NCBI RefSeq assembly: GCF_003386285.1
Contig: NZ_QPNC01000039.1
Coordinates: 1-64,000, forward strand
Length of the DNA: 64,000 bases
Source: Nocardiopsis sp. FIRDI 009
GTDB taxonomy: Bacteria > Actinomycetota > Actinomycetes > Streptosporangiales > Streptosporangiaceae
Direction of reading: 5' to 3'
A program made the position numbers and the translations under genes. The notes under the pieces are model-generated. The model had not been told where the DNA came from. It did no database searches and was given only the letters and a program-made list of their open reading frames with translations. Below are positions 18,901-26,607 of this stretch, one piece after another. Numbering within the stretch: position 1 is the stretch's first letter; every line of letters begins with the position of its first letter.

Positions 18901-20137
18901 CGACGTCGCCCTCGGCGTCGTGGTGGATCCCGGCGCGGTCGGCGGTCTCGGCGAGTTCGGCGGTCAGGCGGCCGGCGGTGGCGCGGTCCCGCTCGATGCG
19001 CTCGGCGACCCGCTCGGCCTCGGCGCGCAGGTGGGCGATCTCCTGGGCCTGGCCGTCCAGGCGGGTGCCCTGTGCGGCCAGCCGTCGGCCCTGTTCCTCG
19101 TGGCGCTGGCGCCGCTCACGCAGGCGGTCGTGGTCGCGCAGGGCCTCGTCGGCCTCCAGGGCCGTGATCTCGGCGGACTTCTCCCCCATCCGGGTGGTGA
19201 GCTCGTCCTCGCGGGCGCGGGCGGCGTCGCGTTCGCGGGTGGCGCGGCGGTGTTCGGCGGCGGCCTCGGTGACGGTGCGCCCGTGCGCGGCGGCCTGGTC
19301 GGCGGCGGCGGTGACCCTGGCCAGCCGGTGGCGGGCGTTGGTGGTGAGGTAGTCGGCGTACTCGGTCAGGAAGGTCCGCACGGCCTCGTCGGCGGCGGTG
19401 GCGTTGTCGAAGCGGATCTGGACGGCGGCGAGGTTGGCGAAGTCGCGGGCGGCCTGGTCGACGAGGTCCTCGTCCAGGGGGCTGAGGCCGCTGGCGAGGG
19501 TGTCGGAGACCTTCTCCGGGTCCAGGTCCTTGGCCAGGAGGGGGCGGCGCAGGGCCAGGAGCAGGTCGAGGAGCTGGATGTAGCGGTCCCCGAGGCCGAA
19601 CAGGCGCGCGTCGACGGCGCGGCGGTAGTCGGCGGCGCTGGAGTGGTGGGCGGTCTCGCCCAGGGCGGCCTTGAGCTGCTTCTCGGTGAGGGGTCGGCCG
19701 TCGGTGGCGAGCAGTCCGAAGTCGACGCCCAGGCGCTGGTCGGTGACGAAGAAGGAGGGGACGACGCCGTCGCGGTGCCGGTGGGCGCGCAGGCCGATGA
19801 CGAGCGTGACCGTCTCGGGGGCGTCCCCGGAGCCCTCGTGCGCGGGCCGCGCGAACTCCATCCACACGTACCCGTACTCGGACTCCTGCCCCCGGTAGAG
19901 GAGGTTGGACTTCATCGTCCGGTTCTGGCCGCTGAACGGGTCGAGCCTGCGCGCGTCGGTGTAGCCGTCCAGGATGAACGGGAACAGCACCTCCAACGCC
20001 TTGGTCTTGCCCGAACCGTTGTGGCCGCGCAGGATGAGGCGGCCGTCGGCGAAGGCGAACTCCTCGTCGACGTAGTCCCAGACGTTGATCACACCGGCGC
20101 GGCTGGGACGGAAGCGGTCGCTCCCTCGGGTCGTCAT
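15938..20137 (-). CDS. jetC: Wadjet type II JetC: SMC-like ATPase (TIGR02680)
   Basis: The 1399-aa protein has Walker A LRGHNGSGKTKALE (residues 36-49), long Ala/Arg/Glu-rich coiled coils from about 280 to 1000, the ABC signature MSGGEKSAA (about 1257) and Walker B VVALDEAFAG (about 1288). This is the SMC/MukB/SbcC architecture. In Wadjet systems JetA, B and C form a condensin-like loop extruder that recognises small circular DNA and JetD cuts it. The ATG at 20137 overlaps the jetB stop as ATGA. A much longer open frame continues upstream only because GC-rich DNA lacks stops. The usual partner jetD downstream is missing or reduced to a stub, so the complex may not cleave plasmids. Confidence 0.9.
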   Translation of the reverse strand: MTTRGSDRFRPSRAGVINVWDYVDEEFAFADGRLILRGHNGSGKTKALEVLFPFILDGYTDARRLDPFSGQNRTMKSNLLYRGQESEYGYVWMEFARPAHEGSGDAPETVTLVIGLRAHRHRDGVVPSFFVTDQRLGVDFGLLATDGRPLTEKQLKAALGETAHHSSAADYRRAVDARLFGLGDRYIQLLDLLLALRRPLLAKDLDPEKVSDTLASGLSPLDEDLVDQAARDFANLAAVQIRFDNATAADEAVRTFLTEYADYLTTNARHRLARVTAAADQAAAHGRTVTEAAAEHRRATRERDAARAREDELTTRMGEKSAEITALEADEALRDHDRLRERRQRHEEQGRRLAAQGTRLDGQAQEIAHLRAEAERVAERIERDRATAGRLTAELAETADRAGIHHDAEGDVDTGPDLPTTARARAAAREGDVRAVTERLDALDGAEAARRRAESDSARAADELAERQEECSRADDELAALRSEAAEAVHAWHGRWDLVDDTGRDALLDALARLGEPGTPTLVEVLNEHVHDAQLEIAARVHGLERQEAETGEELDRLRRERDDIAAERDDAPPADPLRTAPRGGRQGAPLWRLVRFADDLPEEHAAAIEGALHAAGLLTAWVHPDPALTRTALDDGDCDAYLLPSEPHTGPTLADVLVPEDQAHVPARTITRVLRSVPLHRDTGDAVTTTGGADTGARFGLGVLVGSHPKAAAEYIGATNRAHRRRERLAARDARVAELTEHHANLRERLEGARERLKDHGRARADLPDPTPVARAVRAVERHSTLLASARAAAERSRRALDAAVAEVDAQRRRVRAVAAERAMPADRAGADAVSAALADFLTTADALHTARTDAAEYERDLAGRRETVDRLTAALESDREELAEQRAAHEEEAAALAATESAIDAPVREILARLDALRAERDALTRERDAARATARTEHDHAIRSETRRDEGRGALTLALGALHEAVESLAEFTQPAVRAVMGVEPTTAWPDRSTWPTPEEMAERILTGAAETVHDALPDGVGALLESFAETVGATPAVGESEIKATATRMSNALRAFQETLGGDSEGYRVDHEVGPTGVITVFVNDEGGRNPVSVFARAIADRVREQGALLREEEHQVLEDELLGGIAQQIHERVRDARDLVRNMDRDTRARPMSSGTRIGIRWVREESLTDRERLATQLVKRDEAGLGPSGLAELRAVLRDMIRDHHAAHPRASYKQVLAAVLDYRRWYRFELRLAVPGQEEVRLTRNKHEQMSGGEKSAAIHLPLFAAANALYSSAAPTCPRVVALDEAFAGIDDRYKPELMGLTVTFDLDMFMTGHDLWVHYDTVPMAAHYDMHHDKGTHTVSALLMLWDGEQTIDADAGFSGNEELAAELLGITPSRFVPQSTAGTLLAEAG

Positions 20138-21591
20138 CGGCTTCCTTCGGTCTCGTACGGAGCGGGGTCGGGGGCGGCGTCGGTCTCCGGGGCGTCGGTC
20201 CCGGGGGCCCGGTCGGGTTCGCTGAGGGGGCCGAGGGGGAGCAGGCCGGTGTCCTGCCGTTCGGGCAGGGCGCCCTGGATGTTGCGGTAGCGCAGCGCGG
20301 CGGGCGCCACCAGGACACCGCCGGGGACGGGGCGGACCAGGCGCAGATCGGCGAGGAGCGCCAGGGCGGCGTCCAGGAGGCCGTGCGGGTCCTGCTGCCA
20401 GGTGTTGGTGAAGGAGGCGGCGCCGAACTCGGCGAACAGGTCCGCGACCATGCCCTCCAGACGGCCGCGTTCGACCAGGGGCATCCTCGGGCCCTCCCCC
20501 GGCGGGCGTTCGGCGGCCGGGTCGTGGGCTCCGCTCCCGGTCCAGGCGAGTTCTCCGACGACACCGTGGCGGGGCAGGCCCGCGTCGACGAGGCGGACCA
20601 GGTCGGCGTGCTCGCGGGCGCGGGACGGGGCGTCCAGGTGGTCCAGGGCCGCCCAGGACTCCTCGAACAGGGTGGCGATCTGCGCCAGGAGCAGTCCGGC
20701 CGCGCGGGTGACCGCGCCGCCGCGGCCGGGGAAGGGCCGGTCGGTGAAGTTCCCGGCGGGGTCGGCGAGCAGGACGCCCTCGGCGCGGCGCTCCACCCTC
20801 AGCCCGGTCACGCGCGCGACCTCCTCGGCCACGCCCCTGCCGCGCAGGGCGGCGGCCACCTCGGGTTCGAGGTCGGCGTAGTAGACGGCCGGGTGCTCCA
20901 CGAGCAGGCGCCGGGCGCGCTGGGCGGCCCGGTCCCGGTTCTGGCCGCCGGGGGCGTCGCTGAGCAGGCCGGTGACGCTGCCGACGTGCTGGACGGGGCG
21001 GGCGGGGCGGAAGAGGATCTCGCAGATCTCGTGGTCGATGTCGAAGAGGGCGTCGGCCTGGTCGTAGCCGCGCGCCCAGGCGTCCAGGGAGCCGTCGGAC
21101 AGGTGGAGGGCGCCGCGGTCCAGCAGCCAGTGGGTGGCGTCGACGAGGGCGGCCTTGTGCGCGGAGTCGGTGGGGTCGTAGCCCAGGCCCTCGACCGCGT
21201 TGGCCGCGGGGGTGAACTGGCGGACCAGGTCGCCGAGGCTGATCTCGATCTGGGAGCGTTGGAACGCGGCCAGCAGCAGGCACAGGTAGGCGAGCCTGCG
21301 GCGGTCGAACGGGCGCCCCCTGCGGGAGAAGACCTGGCGCTGGGTGGGGTCGAGTTCGTCGAGTTCGCGCACCAGCCGCACGTGCGCGGTGGTGGCGATG
21401 AGCGTGTACCCGAACAGGGCGCGCATGTCCTCGGCCATCTGGTCGGCCCAGCGCAGCACCTGGTCGAGCACGCCGGGGCGGGGCCGGGTGGCGGTGATGA
21501 GGTCGTGGGTCAGGACCCGGCGCACGGCCTGCTGGTAGGTGCCCAGTTCGGTGGGGTCGACGGTGCGCGCGGGGCCTCGGCGGCGGGCCAT
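20134..21591 (-). CDS. jetB: Wadjet type II JetB (TIGR02678/DUF2398)
   Basis: The 485-aa protein starts MARRRGPARTVDPTELGTYQ and fits the TIGR02678 (DUF2398) family, the kleisin-associated winged-helix subunit of type II Wadjet. Recognisable stretches are ALFGYTLIATTAHVRLVREL, FDRRRLAYLCLLLAAFQRSQ and DHEICEILFRP. It has an extended acidic/Pro-rich C-terminal tail. Its start overlaps the jetA stop by one base (TGATG) and its stop overlaps the jetC start, so all three subunits are translationally coupled and probably made in fixed ratio. It bridges JetA and the JetC heads in the defence complex. Confidence 0.85.
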   Translation of the reverse strand: MARRRGPARTVDPTELGTYQQAVRRVLTHDLITATRPRPGVLDQVLRWADQMAEDMRALFGYTLIATTAHVRLVRELDELDPTQRQVFSRRGRPFDRRRLAYLCLLLAAFQRSQIEISLGDLVRQFTPAANAVEGLGYDPTDSAHKAALVDATHWLLDRGALHLSDGSLDAWARGYDQADALFDIDHEICEILFRPARPVQHVGSVTGLLSDAPGGQNRDRAAQRARRLLVEHPAVYYADLEPEVAAALRGRGVAEEVARVTGLRVERRAEGVLLADPAGNFTDRPFPGRGGAVTRAAGLLLAQIATLFEESWAALDHLDAPSRAREHADLVRLVDAGLPRHGVVGELAWTGSGAHDPAAERPPGEGPRMPLVERGRLEGMVADLFAEFGAASFTNTWQQDPHGLLDAALALLADLRLVRPVPGGVLVAPAALRYRNIQGALPERQDTGLLPLGPLSEPDRAPGTDAPETDAAPDPAPYETEGSR

Positions 21592-23105
21592 CACGTCCCC
21601 TTCGTGGCGAGTTCGAGGCGGAGCCCGGGCAGGTGGATGCTGCCCTGGGTGGTGCGGACGGTGCTGCCGTGGTCGCTGGGCACCAGGCGGACCAGCGTGT
21701 CGCCGTCGGCGCCGGTGGCCGACCGGAGCCGTCCGGCGACCACGCTGCGCGACTCCAGCGCCCGGGTGACCAGGCGCAGCAGGATGCGGGTGTCGGTCTC
21801 GTCCAGGACGCGGCCGTGGGCTCCGTCGGCGGCGAGCGCTTCGGCGGCCCGGCGTTCGGCGGCGCGCTCCTCGGCCTGGCGGCGGCGCAGCTCGGAGCGG
21901 GCCCCGGGGTTGCGGCGGACCGGTTTGGGCACCCCGGCGCTCGGCGCCCGGTCGCTGCGGAAGAGGGTGACCGACACCTCCACTCCGGGGGCGTCCCACC
22001 AGGTGGTGGTGGGCGGGATCTGTTCGTCGTCGTCGTGCGCGGCACCCAGGTGGCGGGCCGAGCGGACGTTGAACGCGGCGCCCATGAGGGCGTGGGCGGC
22101 GCCCTCGTCGGGGGTGTTGAACACCCACTCGGCCAGGTGGCGCAGCTGGGTGGAGCGGTTCACCCCGCCGCGCTGGGCCTCGGTGATCTGCCGGAGGAGG
22201 GCGATGACGCCGGAGACGGCGGACCGGGTGGCGGAGCCGAGTTCGGCGGCGCGCGTGGGCGCGGTGCCGTCGGAGGCGAACCAGGCGCGCACGGCCGTCC
22301 AGCGGCGGCGCCAGTCCACCAGGCGTTCCTCGCGCGCCATGAACACGCGTTCGTCGGCGTCGGCCGCGCGGGACAGGAGGGTGGCCAGGCCGGTGGCCTC
22401 GACCTCGTGCACGGCGCGGTCCAGGCGCGGCAGGTAGCGGTCGAGCTCGGCCATGAAGTCGGACATGTGCACGAGCAGGGCGTTCTTGTACCGGAGGAAG
22501 GTGTCCGGGGACGCCTCGGTGGAGCGCAGGATCTCGCCGAGGGTGACGTGGAAGCGGGCCGAGCGCTGTCCCATGTCCTCCATGACCGCGTCCACGCGCG
22601 ACAGCCGCCGGTAGACGTCCTCGGCCTGGCCGGTGCGGTTGGCCTCGGCCAGGGATCTGAGGTCGTCCAGGACGTCGGAGAAGACCAGGCGGGAGAGGTT
22701 GACGTCCTCCACCCGGGCGCCGAGCACGCTCTCCACCGCCTGGTAGACCCGGTAGCCGAGTTCGCTGAACTGGTAGACGGACTGGCGGTTGCGGTAGCTG
22801 GCCAGGTCGCCCGCGCGGGAGGCGTCGTCGAGGCGGTGCACGACCCCGTCGGCGGCCAGTTCGTCCAGCCGGTGGCGCAGGCCGCGTTCGGGCACCGTCA
22901 CGTCGGGGTGGACCCGGGCGAGTTCGCTCAGGGCGGCGGCGACGTCCTCGGCGCCGACCTGCACCTGGTGGACCTCGCGCAGCCGGTCCATGGCGCGCAG
23001 GATCCACAGGTAGGTGATGTGGTCGTCGCGCCGGGTGAAGTTGAACAACTGGAAGCGGTCGCTGACCGCGAGCGCGTCCAGATCCAGCGCCGTGCGCTCA
23101 GCCAC
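21591..23105 (-). CDS. jetA: Wadjet type II JetA (TIGR02677/DUF2397)
   Basis: The 504-aa protein starts at GTG 23105 (MAERTALDLDALAVSDRFQL). It fits TIGR02677 (DUF2397), the kleisin-like subunit encoded first in type II Wadjet operons. FNFTRRDDHITYLWILRAM and a helical region with SRLVFSDVLDDLRSLA match expectations; the C-terminal third is Arg/Ala/Glu-rich (RRRQAEERAAERRAAEALAA). It is the first gene of the operon; a CATAAT hexamer at 23189-23194 (minus strand) about 85 bases upstream is a possible -10. In Wadjet JetA closes the ring between the two JetC heads. Confidence 0.85.
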   Translation of the reverse strand: MAERTALDLDALAVSDRFQLFNFTRRDDHITYLWILRAMDRLREVHQVQVGAEDVAAALSELARVHPDVTVPERGLRHRLDELAADGVVHRLDDASRAGDLASYRNRQSVYQFSELGYRVYQAVESVLGARVEDVNLSRLVFSDVLDDLRSLAEANRTGQAEDVYRRLSRVDAVMEDMGQRSARFHVTLGEILRSTEASPDTFLRYKNALLVHMSDFMAELDRYLPRLDRAVHEVEATGLATLLSRAADADERVFMAREERLVDWRRRWTAVRAWFASDGTAPTRAAELGSATRSAVSGVIALLRQITEAQRGGVNRSTQLRHLAEWVFNTPDEGAAHALMGAAFNVRSARHLGAAHDDDEQIPPTTTWWDAPGVEVSVTLFRSDRAPSAGVPKPVRRNPGARSELRRRQAEERAAERRAAEALAADGAHGRVLDETDTRILLRLVTRALESRSVVAGRLRSATGADGDTLVRLVPSDHGSTVRTTQGSIHLPGLRLELATKGT

Positions 23106-23188
23106 CCGTGTTCCCCGTTCACCCGCTCGTCCCGGCGCGCGTCCCCCGGCGCGGCCCCTCCCCCGGGACCGCTGACGGCGCCCCGGCC

Positions 23189-23194
23189 ATTATG
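23189..23194 (-). promoter_or_regulatory. Possible -10 element of the jetABC operon
   Basis: On the minus strand CATAAT stands out in otherwise GC-rich sequence, about 85 bases before the jetA start. No clear -35 accompanies it. Confidence 0.25.
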
Positions 23195-23254
23195 ACAGCG
23201 CTGCGTGACCGCTGGTCCCACGTCGCGGAGGGCGGGACAGCGTCGGCCGCGAGG

Positions 23255-24211
23255 TCAGGAGACGGGGAGGGCGAGCTTGATCAGGGCGGAGCACTCCTCC
23301 AGGCACCCGGTGACGACGACGCTGCCTCCGGGGTGGGAGTCGGGGAAGTACAGGGCGGCGCTGGTGGACGTCCCCGCGTCGAGTTCGTACCGCCCGGCGG
23401 CCAGCTCCGCGCGCCGCCGTTCGCCGTCGAGCGTCCGGTACACGGCGCTCGGCAGGCCGAGGTCGGCGCTGTCGGCGGCGCTGATGTCCAGTGTGACCAC
23501 CAGGACCGATCGGCCGACCGGCCGGTAGGCGGTCACGACGGTGGCCTCGACCCCACCCGACCCGACACGGGTGTCGCCCCCCTCGACGAGGGTTCCGGAG
23601 GGGTCGTCGCCGTCGACGCGGAACCGGGCGACGCGGCCGTCGTCGTGGGTGAAGTCGGTGAGTTCGACGCAGTGCCGGTCGGCGTCCCGGTCCCTGCCCC
23701 AGTACCCCTCTTCAGCGGTGTCGCGGCAGAGTCGGTACCCGGCGTCGGTGCGGGTGACCTCCGCGTCGTCCCGGGGGCGGTCGCCGTCGGCCCAGGCGCG
23801 GGCGACGGTCGCGTGGTGCAGGAGGTAGGTGTGGGCCGGAGAGTCCTCGGCGGCCTCCGCCAGCCCCGCACGCATCCGGTCGGGGTCGGAGGAGGCGGCG
23901 AGCGCGGCCACGTACTCCCGGACGGCGGACGAGTGCGGGTCCTCGGTCCCGCTCGGCCGTTCCCGGCCCGGGGTCGGCACGGTCGCGTCCGGACCGGATC
24001 CCCCGCCCGCCGGGGTCGGGGCGGGTCCGGGTTCGGCGGCGGGCGCGCTCCGGGAGTCCCGTCGCGGTGCGGGGTCGGCGGTCTGCGTGGTCGGTGCGGC
24101 GCCCCCGCCGTCCGTGGCTCCCGCGCCCGGCTCCCCGTCCCGCACGTGGAAGGGGCCGCAGCCGGTCAGGACGGCGAGGGCCACGGCGGCGAGCAGGCGG
24201 GTCGGGAGCAT
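23255..24211 (-). CDS. Lipoprotein, function unknown
   Basis: This 318-aa protein starts MLPTRLLAAVALAVLTGCGP, a lipoprotein signal with lipobox LTGC (lipid-modified Cys18), so it should be anchored to the outer face of the membrane. A Pro/Ala/Gly-rich linker (about 25-85) leads to a mature domain from about residue 90. The domain has a helical segment (VREYVAALAASSDPDRMRAG) and then beta-rich sequence with cysteines in YRLCRDTAEE, DRHCVEL and TGCLEECSAL that could pair. I do not recognise the domain. It stands alone between the Wadjet operon and a divergently transcribed permease. Confidence 0.8.
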   Translation of the reverse strand: MLPTRLLAAVALAVLTGCGPFHVRDGEPGAGATDGGGAAPTTQTADPAPRRDSRSAPAAEPGPAPTPAGGGSGPDATVPTPGRERPSGTEDPHSSAVREYVAALAASSDPDRMRAGLAEAAEDSPAHTYLLHHATVARAWADGDRPRDDAEVTRTDAGYRLCRDTAEEGYWGRDRDADRHCVELTDFTHDDGRVARFRVDGDDPSGTLVEGGDTRVGSGGVEATVVTAYRPVGRSVLVVTLDISAADSADLGLPSAVYRTLDGERRRAELAAGRYELDAGTSTSAALYFPDSHPGGSVVVTGCLEECSALIKLALPVS

Positions 24212-24565
24212 GAAACCTCCCCCACGAGGAGCGCGGAGTCAGGCTATGAGAAGTATGTGTCCTTATGTCGGAAATCAGTACGTTCATTCCTCCACGCGCC
24301 ACCGAGGAAACCCCGACCCCCGACGCCCCACCAACCGCGACCAAACCTCCACCATCAGTGACGAACAGGAAGAACATCCCTTCACGGGGTGGACGGACAA
24401 CAGGCGGATATGTATGCCTGAACGTATACATCCGACAGGTTGATCTGCCCGAAACCCCGACGGCTCCCGCCCGCAACACGCACGTAGTTGCCTTCGACGC
24501 GACCGGACGGCCGCGCCCACGCGGCCCGGACCACACCCCCGACGTCCACGAGAGCGGTACCGCGC
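24212..24565. other. Divergent promoter region between the lipoprotein and NCS2 permease
   Basis: About 350 bases with lower GC than the neighbouring genes. A long plus-strand frame crosses it but shows no protein-like composition or ribosome site. It holds the dyad listed at 24410-24431. Confidence 0.5.
24410..24431. promoter_or_regulatory. Imperfect AT-rich dyad, candidate operator
   Basis: ATGTATGC (24410-24417) and GTATACAT (24424-24431) are inverted with 7 of 8 matches and a 6-base spacer, 135 bases before the permease start. The AT richness makes chance less likely here. GntR- or TetR-type sites look like this; no regulator gene is adjacent. Confidence 0.35.
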
Positions 24566-25936
24566 ATGCGCAATCCCCCGAACAGCCCGGACGAGACACC
24601 CACCCCCACCGCCCCCGCCCCGAACGCCAACCCGGAGGACGAACGGCCCCCGGCACGGCTGATGGTCACCTACGGCCTCCAGCACATCCTCGCCATGTAC
24701 GCCGGAGTGATCACCCCACCCATCATCATCGGTGGCGCCGTGGGGCTCGACGCGGTGGGGATGGGCATCCTCATCAGCGCCGCGCTCCTGGTCAGCGGCC
24801 TGGCCACCCTGGTGCAGACGATCGGCGTGTGGCGGTTCGGCGCCCGCCTGCCGGTCGTCATCGGCACCTCGTTCGTCCCGGTCGGCACCATGGTCGCCAT
24901 CGGCCAGGACAGCGGCCTGCCCGCGGTGTTCGGCGCCTCGCTCGCCTCGGGCGTGTTCGGCCTCGCGGTCGTCCCGTTCCTGGCCGGGCTGATCCGGTTC
25001 TTCCCGCCCGTGGTCACCGGGAGCGTCATCACGATCATCGGGGTCTCGCTCCTACCGGTGGCGATCGGCTGGATCACGGAGAACAACGAGACCGGGGTTC
25101 CCACGACCGGCGGCCTGGCGCTGGCGGGAACGACCCTGGCGATCGTGCTGCTGCTGTCGTGGATCCTGCCCGGGGTGTGGAACCGGATGGCGGTCCTGGG
25201 CGGCCTGGTCCTGGGCACGGTGATCGCCGCCGCGTTCGGCCGGGTGAACGTCTCCCCGGTCAGCGAGGGCGCCTTCTTCTCCCTGGGGCAACCGTTCCAC
25301 TTCGGCGCCCCGGAGTTCCAGGTGGCGGCGATCGTCACCATGTGCGTGGTCATGCTCGTCATCCTCACCGAGGGGATCGCCGACATCCTCGCCGTCGGTG
25401 AGATCGTCGGGGCGCGCATGGACGGGCGGCGACTGGCCGACGGACTGCGCGTCGACGCCCTGGCCTCGGTCGTCGGCCCGCTGCTCAACTCCTTCCCCGG
25501 GAGTACGTTCAGCCAGAACGTGGGCCTGATCGCGCTGACCCGTGTGCGCAGCCGCTACGTCGTGGCGGTCGGCGGCCTCATCCTCATCGTCCTGGGCCTC
25601 TTCCCCGTCCTGGGCCGCGTGGTCGCGATGATCCCCTCCCCCGTGCTGGGCGGCGCCGGGCTGGTGCTGTTCGGATCGGTGGCCGCGGCCGGTGTGCGCA
25701 CCCTGGCCAAGGTCGAGTACGAGGGCAACCTCAACCTCGTCATCGTCGCCGTGGCGATGGCCTTCGGCATCATCCCGATCGCCGCTCCCGCGTTCTACGA
25801 CGGCTTCCCCGACTGGGCCGGGACGATCCTGCGCTCGGGGATCGTGGCCGCCGCCATCGCCGCGCTCGTGCTCAACGCCGTCTTCAACATCCTCGGCGGC
25901 GCCCTGGGGAGGGGGAGCGCCCGGGACACCGAGTAG
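24566..25936 (+). CDS. Uracil/xanthine (NCS2) family permease
   Basis: The 456-aa inner-membrane protein has about 12-14 hydrophobic segments. Family features are TYGLQHILAMYAGVITPPII at the N-terminus, RLPVVIGTSF, the NCS2 substrate region LVILTEGIADILAVGE (Glu as expected in TM8) and NSFPGSTFSQNVGLIALTRV (the signature around TM10). NCS2 transporters bring uracil, xanthine, guanine or urate into the cell with protons; NSFP-T-FSQNVG is closest to the xanthine/uric acid branch. The ATG at 24566 starts just before the conserved core; an ATG at 24488 would add a poorly conserved tail. No purine catabolic gene lies beside it. Confidence 0.9.
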   Translation: MRNPPNSPDETPTPTAPAPNANPEDERPPARLMVTYGLQHILAMYAGVITPPIIIGGAVGLDAVGMGILISAALLVSGLATLVQTIGVWRFGARLPVVIGTSFVPVGTMVAIGQDSGLPAVFGASLASGVFGLAVVPFLAGLIRFFPPVVTGSVITIIGVSLLPVAIGWITENNETGVPTTGGLALAGTTLAIVLLLSWILPGVWNRMAVLGGLVLGTVIAAAFGRVNVSPVSEGAFFSLGQPFHFGAPEFQVAAIVTMCVVMLVILTEGIADILAVGEIVGARMDGRRLADGLRVDALASVVGPLLNSFPGSTFSQNVGLIALTRVRSRYVVAVGGLILIVLGLFPVLGRVVAMIPSPVLGGAGLVLFGSVAAAGVRTLAKVEYEGNLNLVIVAVAMAFGIIPIAAPAFYDGFPDWAGTILRSGIVAAAIAALVLNAVFNILGGALGRGSARDTE

Positions 25937-25952
25937 CCCCGGCAGCCGCGGG

Positions 25953-25972
25953 TGTCCCACACGCGTGGGACA
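25953..25972 (+). terminator. Palindromic hairpin after the NCS2 permease
   Basis: TGTCCCAC (25953-25960) and GTGGGACA (25965-25972) are perfect inverted repeats with a 4-base loop, 17 bases after the stop. It could instead be an operator for the next gene; part of the arm (TCCCACAC) recurs at 25972-25980. Confidence 0.4.
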
Positions 25973-26056
25973 TCCCACACGATCCCCGTCGAACCGCCCC
26001 GGGCGGTCCGGGTCCGGCACGGCGGCATCCGGGGTGGTTCGACCTCAGGCCAGTGG

Positions 26057-26082
26057 GGAATCTTGACGGGGACCGACGCGTT
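26057..26082 (+). promoter_or_regulatory. SigR-type (disulfide-stress) promoter of rbpA
   Basis: GGAAT at 26057-26061, an 18-base spacer and GTT at 26080-26082 match the actinobacterial SigR/SigH consensus GGAAT-N18-GTT, 43 bases before the rbpA start. In Streptomyces rbpA is a known SigR target, so the match is expected. Confidence 0.7.
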
Positions 26083-26124
26083 ACACCCCGCGAGACCGCA
26101 CGAGCGCCTGGAGGCACCCACACG

Positions 26125-26499
26125 ATGGCCGAGCGAGCACTTCGCGGCACCCGGCTCGGGGCGACGAGCTACGAGAACGACCGCAACACCGACCTGGCTC
26201 CCCGGCAGGAGGTCACCTACGACTGCACCCGGGGCCACCGCTTCTCGGTCACCTTCGCCACGGAGGCCGAGATCCCCGCCGAATGGGAGTGCCGTTTCTG
26301 CGGTGACCGCGCGCTGCGGCGCGACGGTTCCGGCGAGGAGCCCAAGAACGCCAAGCCGGTGCGCACCCACTGGGACATGCTGCTGGAACGCCGGAGCATG
26401 GAGGACCTGGAGGAGGTGCTGGCCGAGCGCCTCGAACTGCTGCGCGCGCGCCGCCGCGAGGAGGCGGCCAAGGTCGAGGAACTCGCCAAGCAGCGGTAG
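26125..26499 (+). CDS. rbpA: RNA polymerase-binding protein RbpA
   Basis: The 124-aa protein MAERALRGTRLGATSYENDR is RbpA, an actinobacterial factor that binds the RNA polymerase beta' subunit and the principal sigma factor and stabilises open complexes. The core domain has CTRGHRFSV and WECRFCG; the basic linker follows (PKNAKPVRTHWDM), and the C-terminal sigma-interaction helix is RRSMEDLEEVLAERLELL. The length is typical. GGAGG precedes the start. It has a SigR-type promoter upstream and a hairpin terminator downstream, so it is a single-gene unit. Confidence 0.95.
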   Translation: MAERALRGTRLGATSYENDRNTDLAPRQEVTYDCTRGHRFSVTFATEAEIPAEWECRFCGDRALRRDGSGEEPKNAKPVRTHWDMLLERRSMEDLEEVLAERLELLRARRREEAAKVEELAKQR

Positions 26500-26520
26500 C
26501 CCGCGACGACGCACATCGAC

Positions 26521-26552
26521 ACGGGCGGTGGACCGACGGGTCCGCCGCCCGT
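26521..26552 (+). terminator. Terminator hairpin after rbpA
   Basis: ACGGGCGGTGGACC (26521-26534) pairs with GGTCCGCCGCCCGT (26539-26552) with one mismatch and a 4-base loop. It lies between rbpA and the convergent phosphatase gene and may serve both. Confidence 0.7.
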
Positions 26553-26607
26553 TCGTCGTGTCCGCCGGCGCCCGACCCGTTCGGGACACCGCCCGGGAGG
26601 GCGGGGC

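Noticed and set aside
15572-20290. Very long plus-strand open frame opposite jetC
   Set aside because: It is the antisense of jetC, has Gly/Val/Gln-rich low-complexity composition and no motif or start signal. Open by lack of stops in GC-rich DNA.
20138-22045. Extending jetC upstream to a 2035-residue protein
   Set aside because: The extra part is antisense-like and Arg/Pro-rich and overlaps jetB and jetA, whose coupled starts and stops are clear. The ATGA overlap fixes the jetC start.
24265-24560. Plus-strand frame beginning MSEISTFIPP before the NCS2 permease
   Set aside because: It has low-complexity Pro/Thr sequence, no ribosome site and continues into the permease gene in the wrong frame. 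The region looks regulatory.
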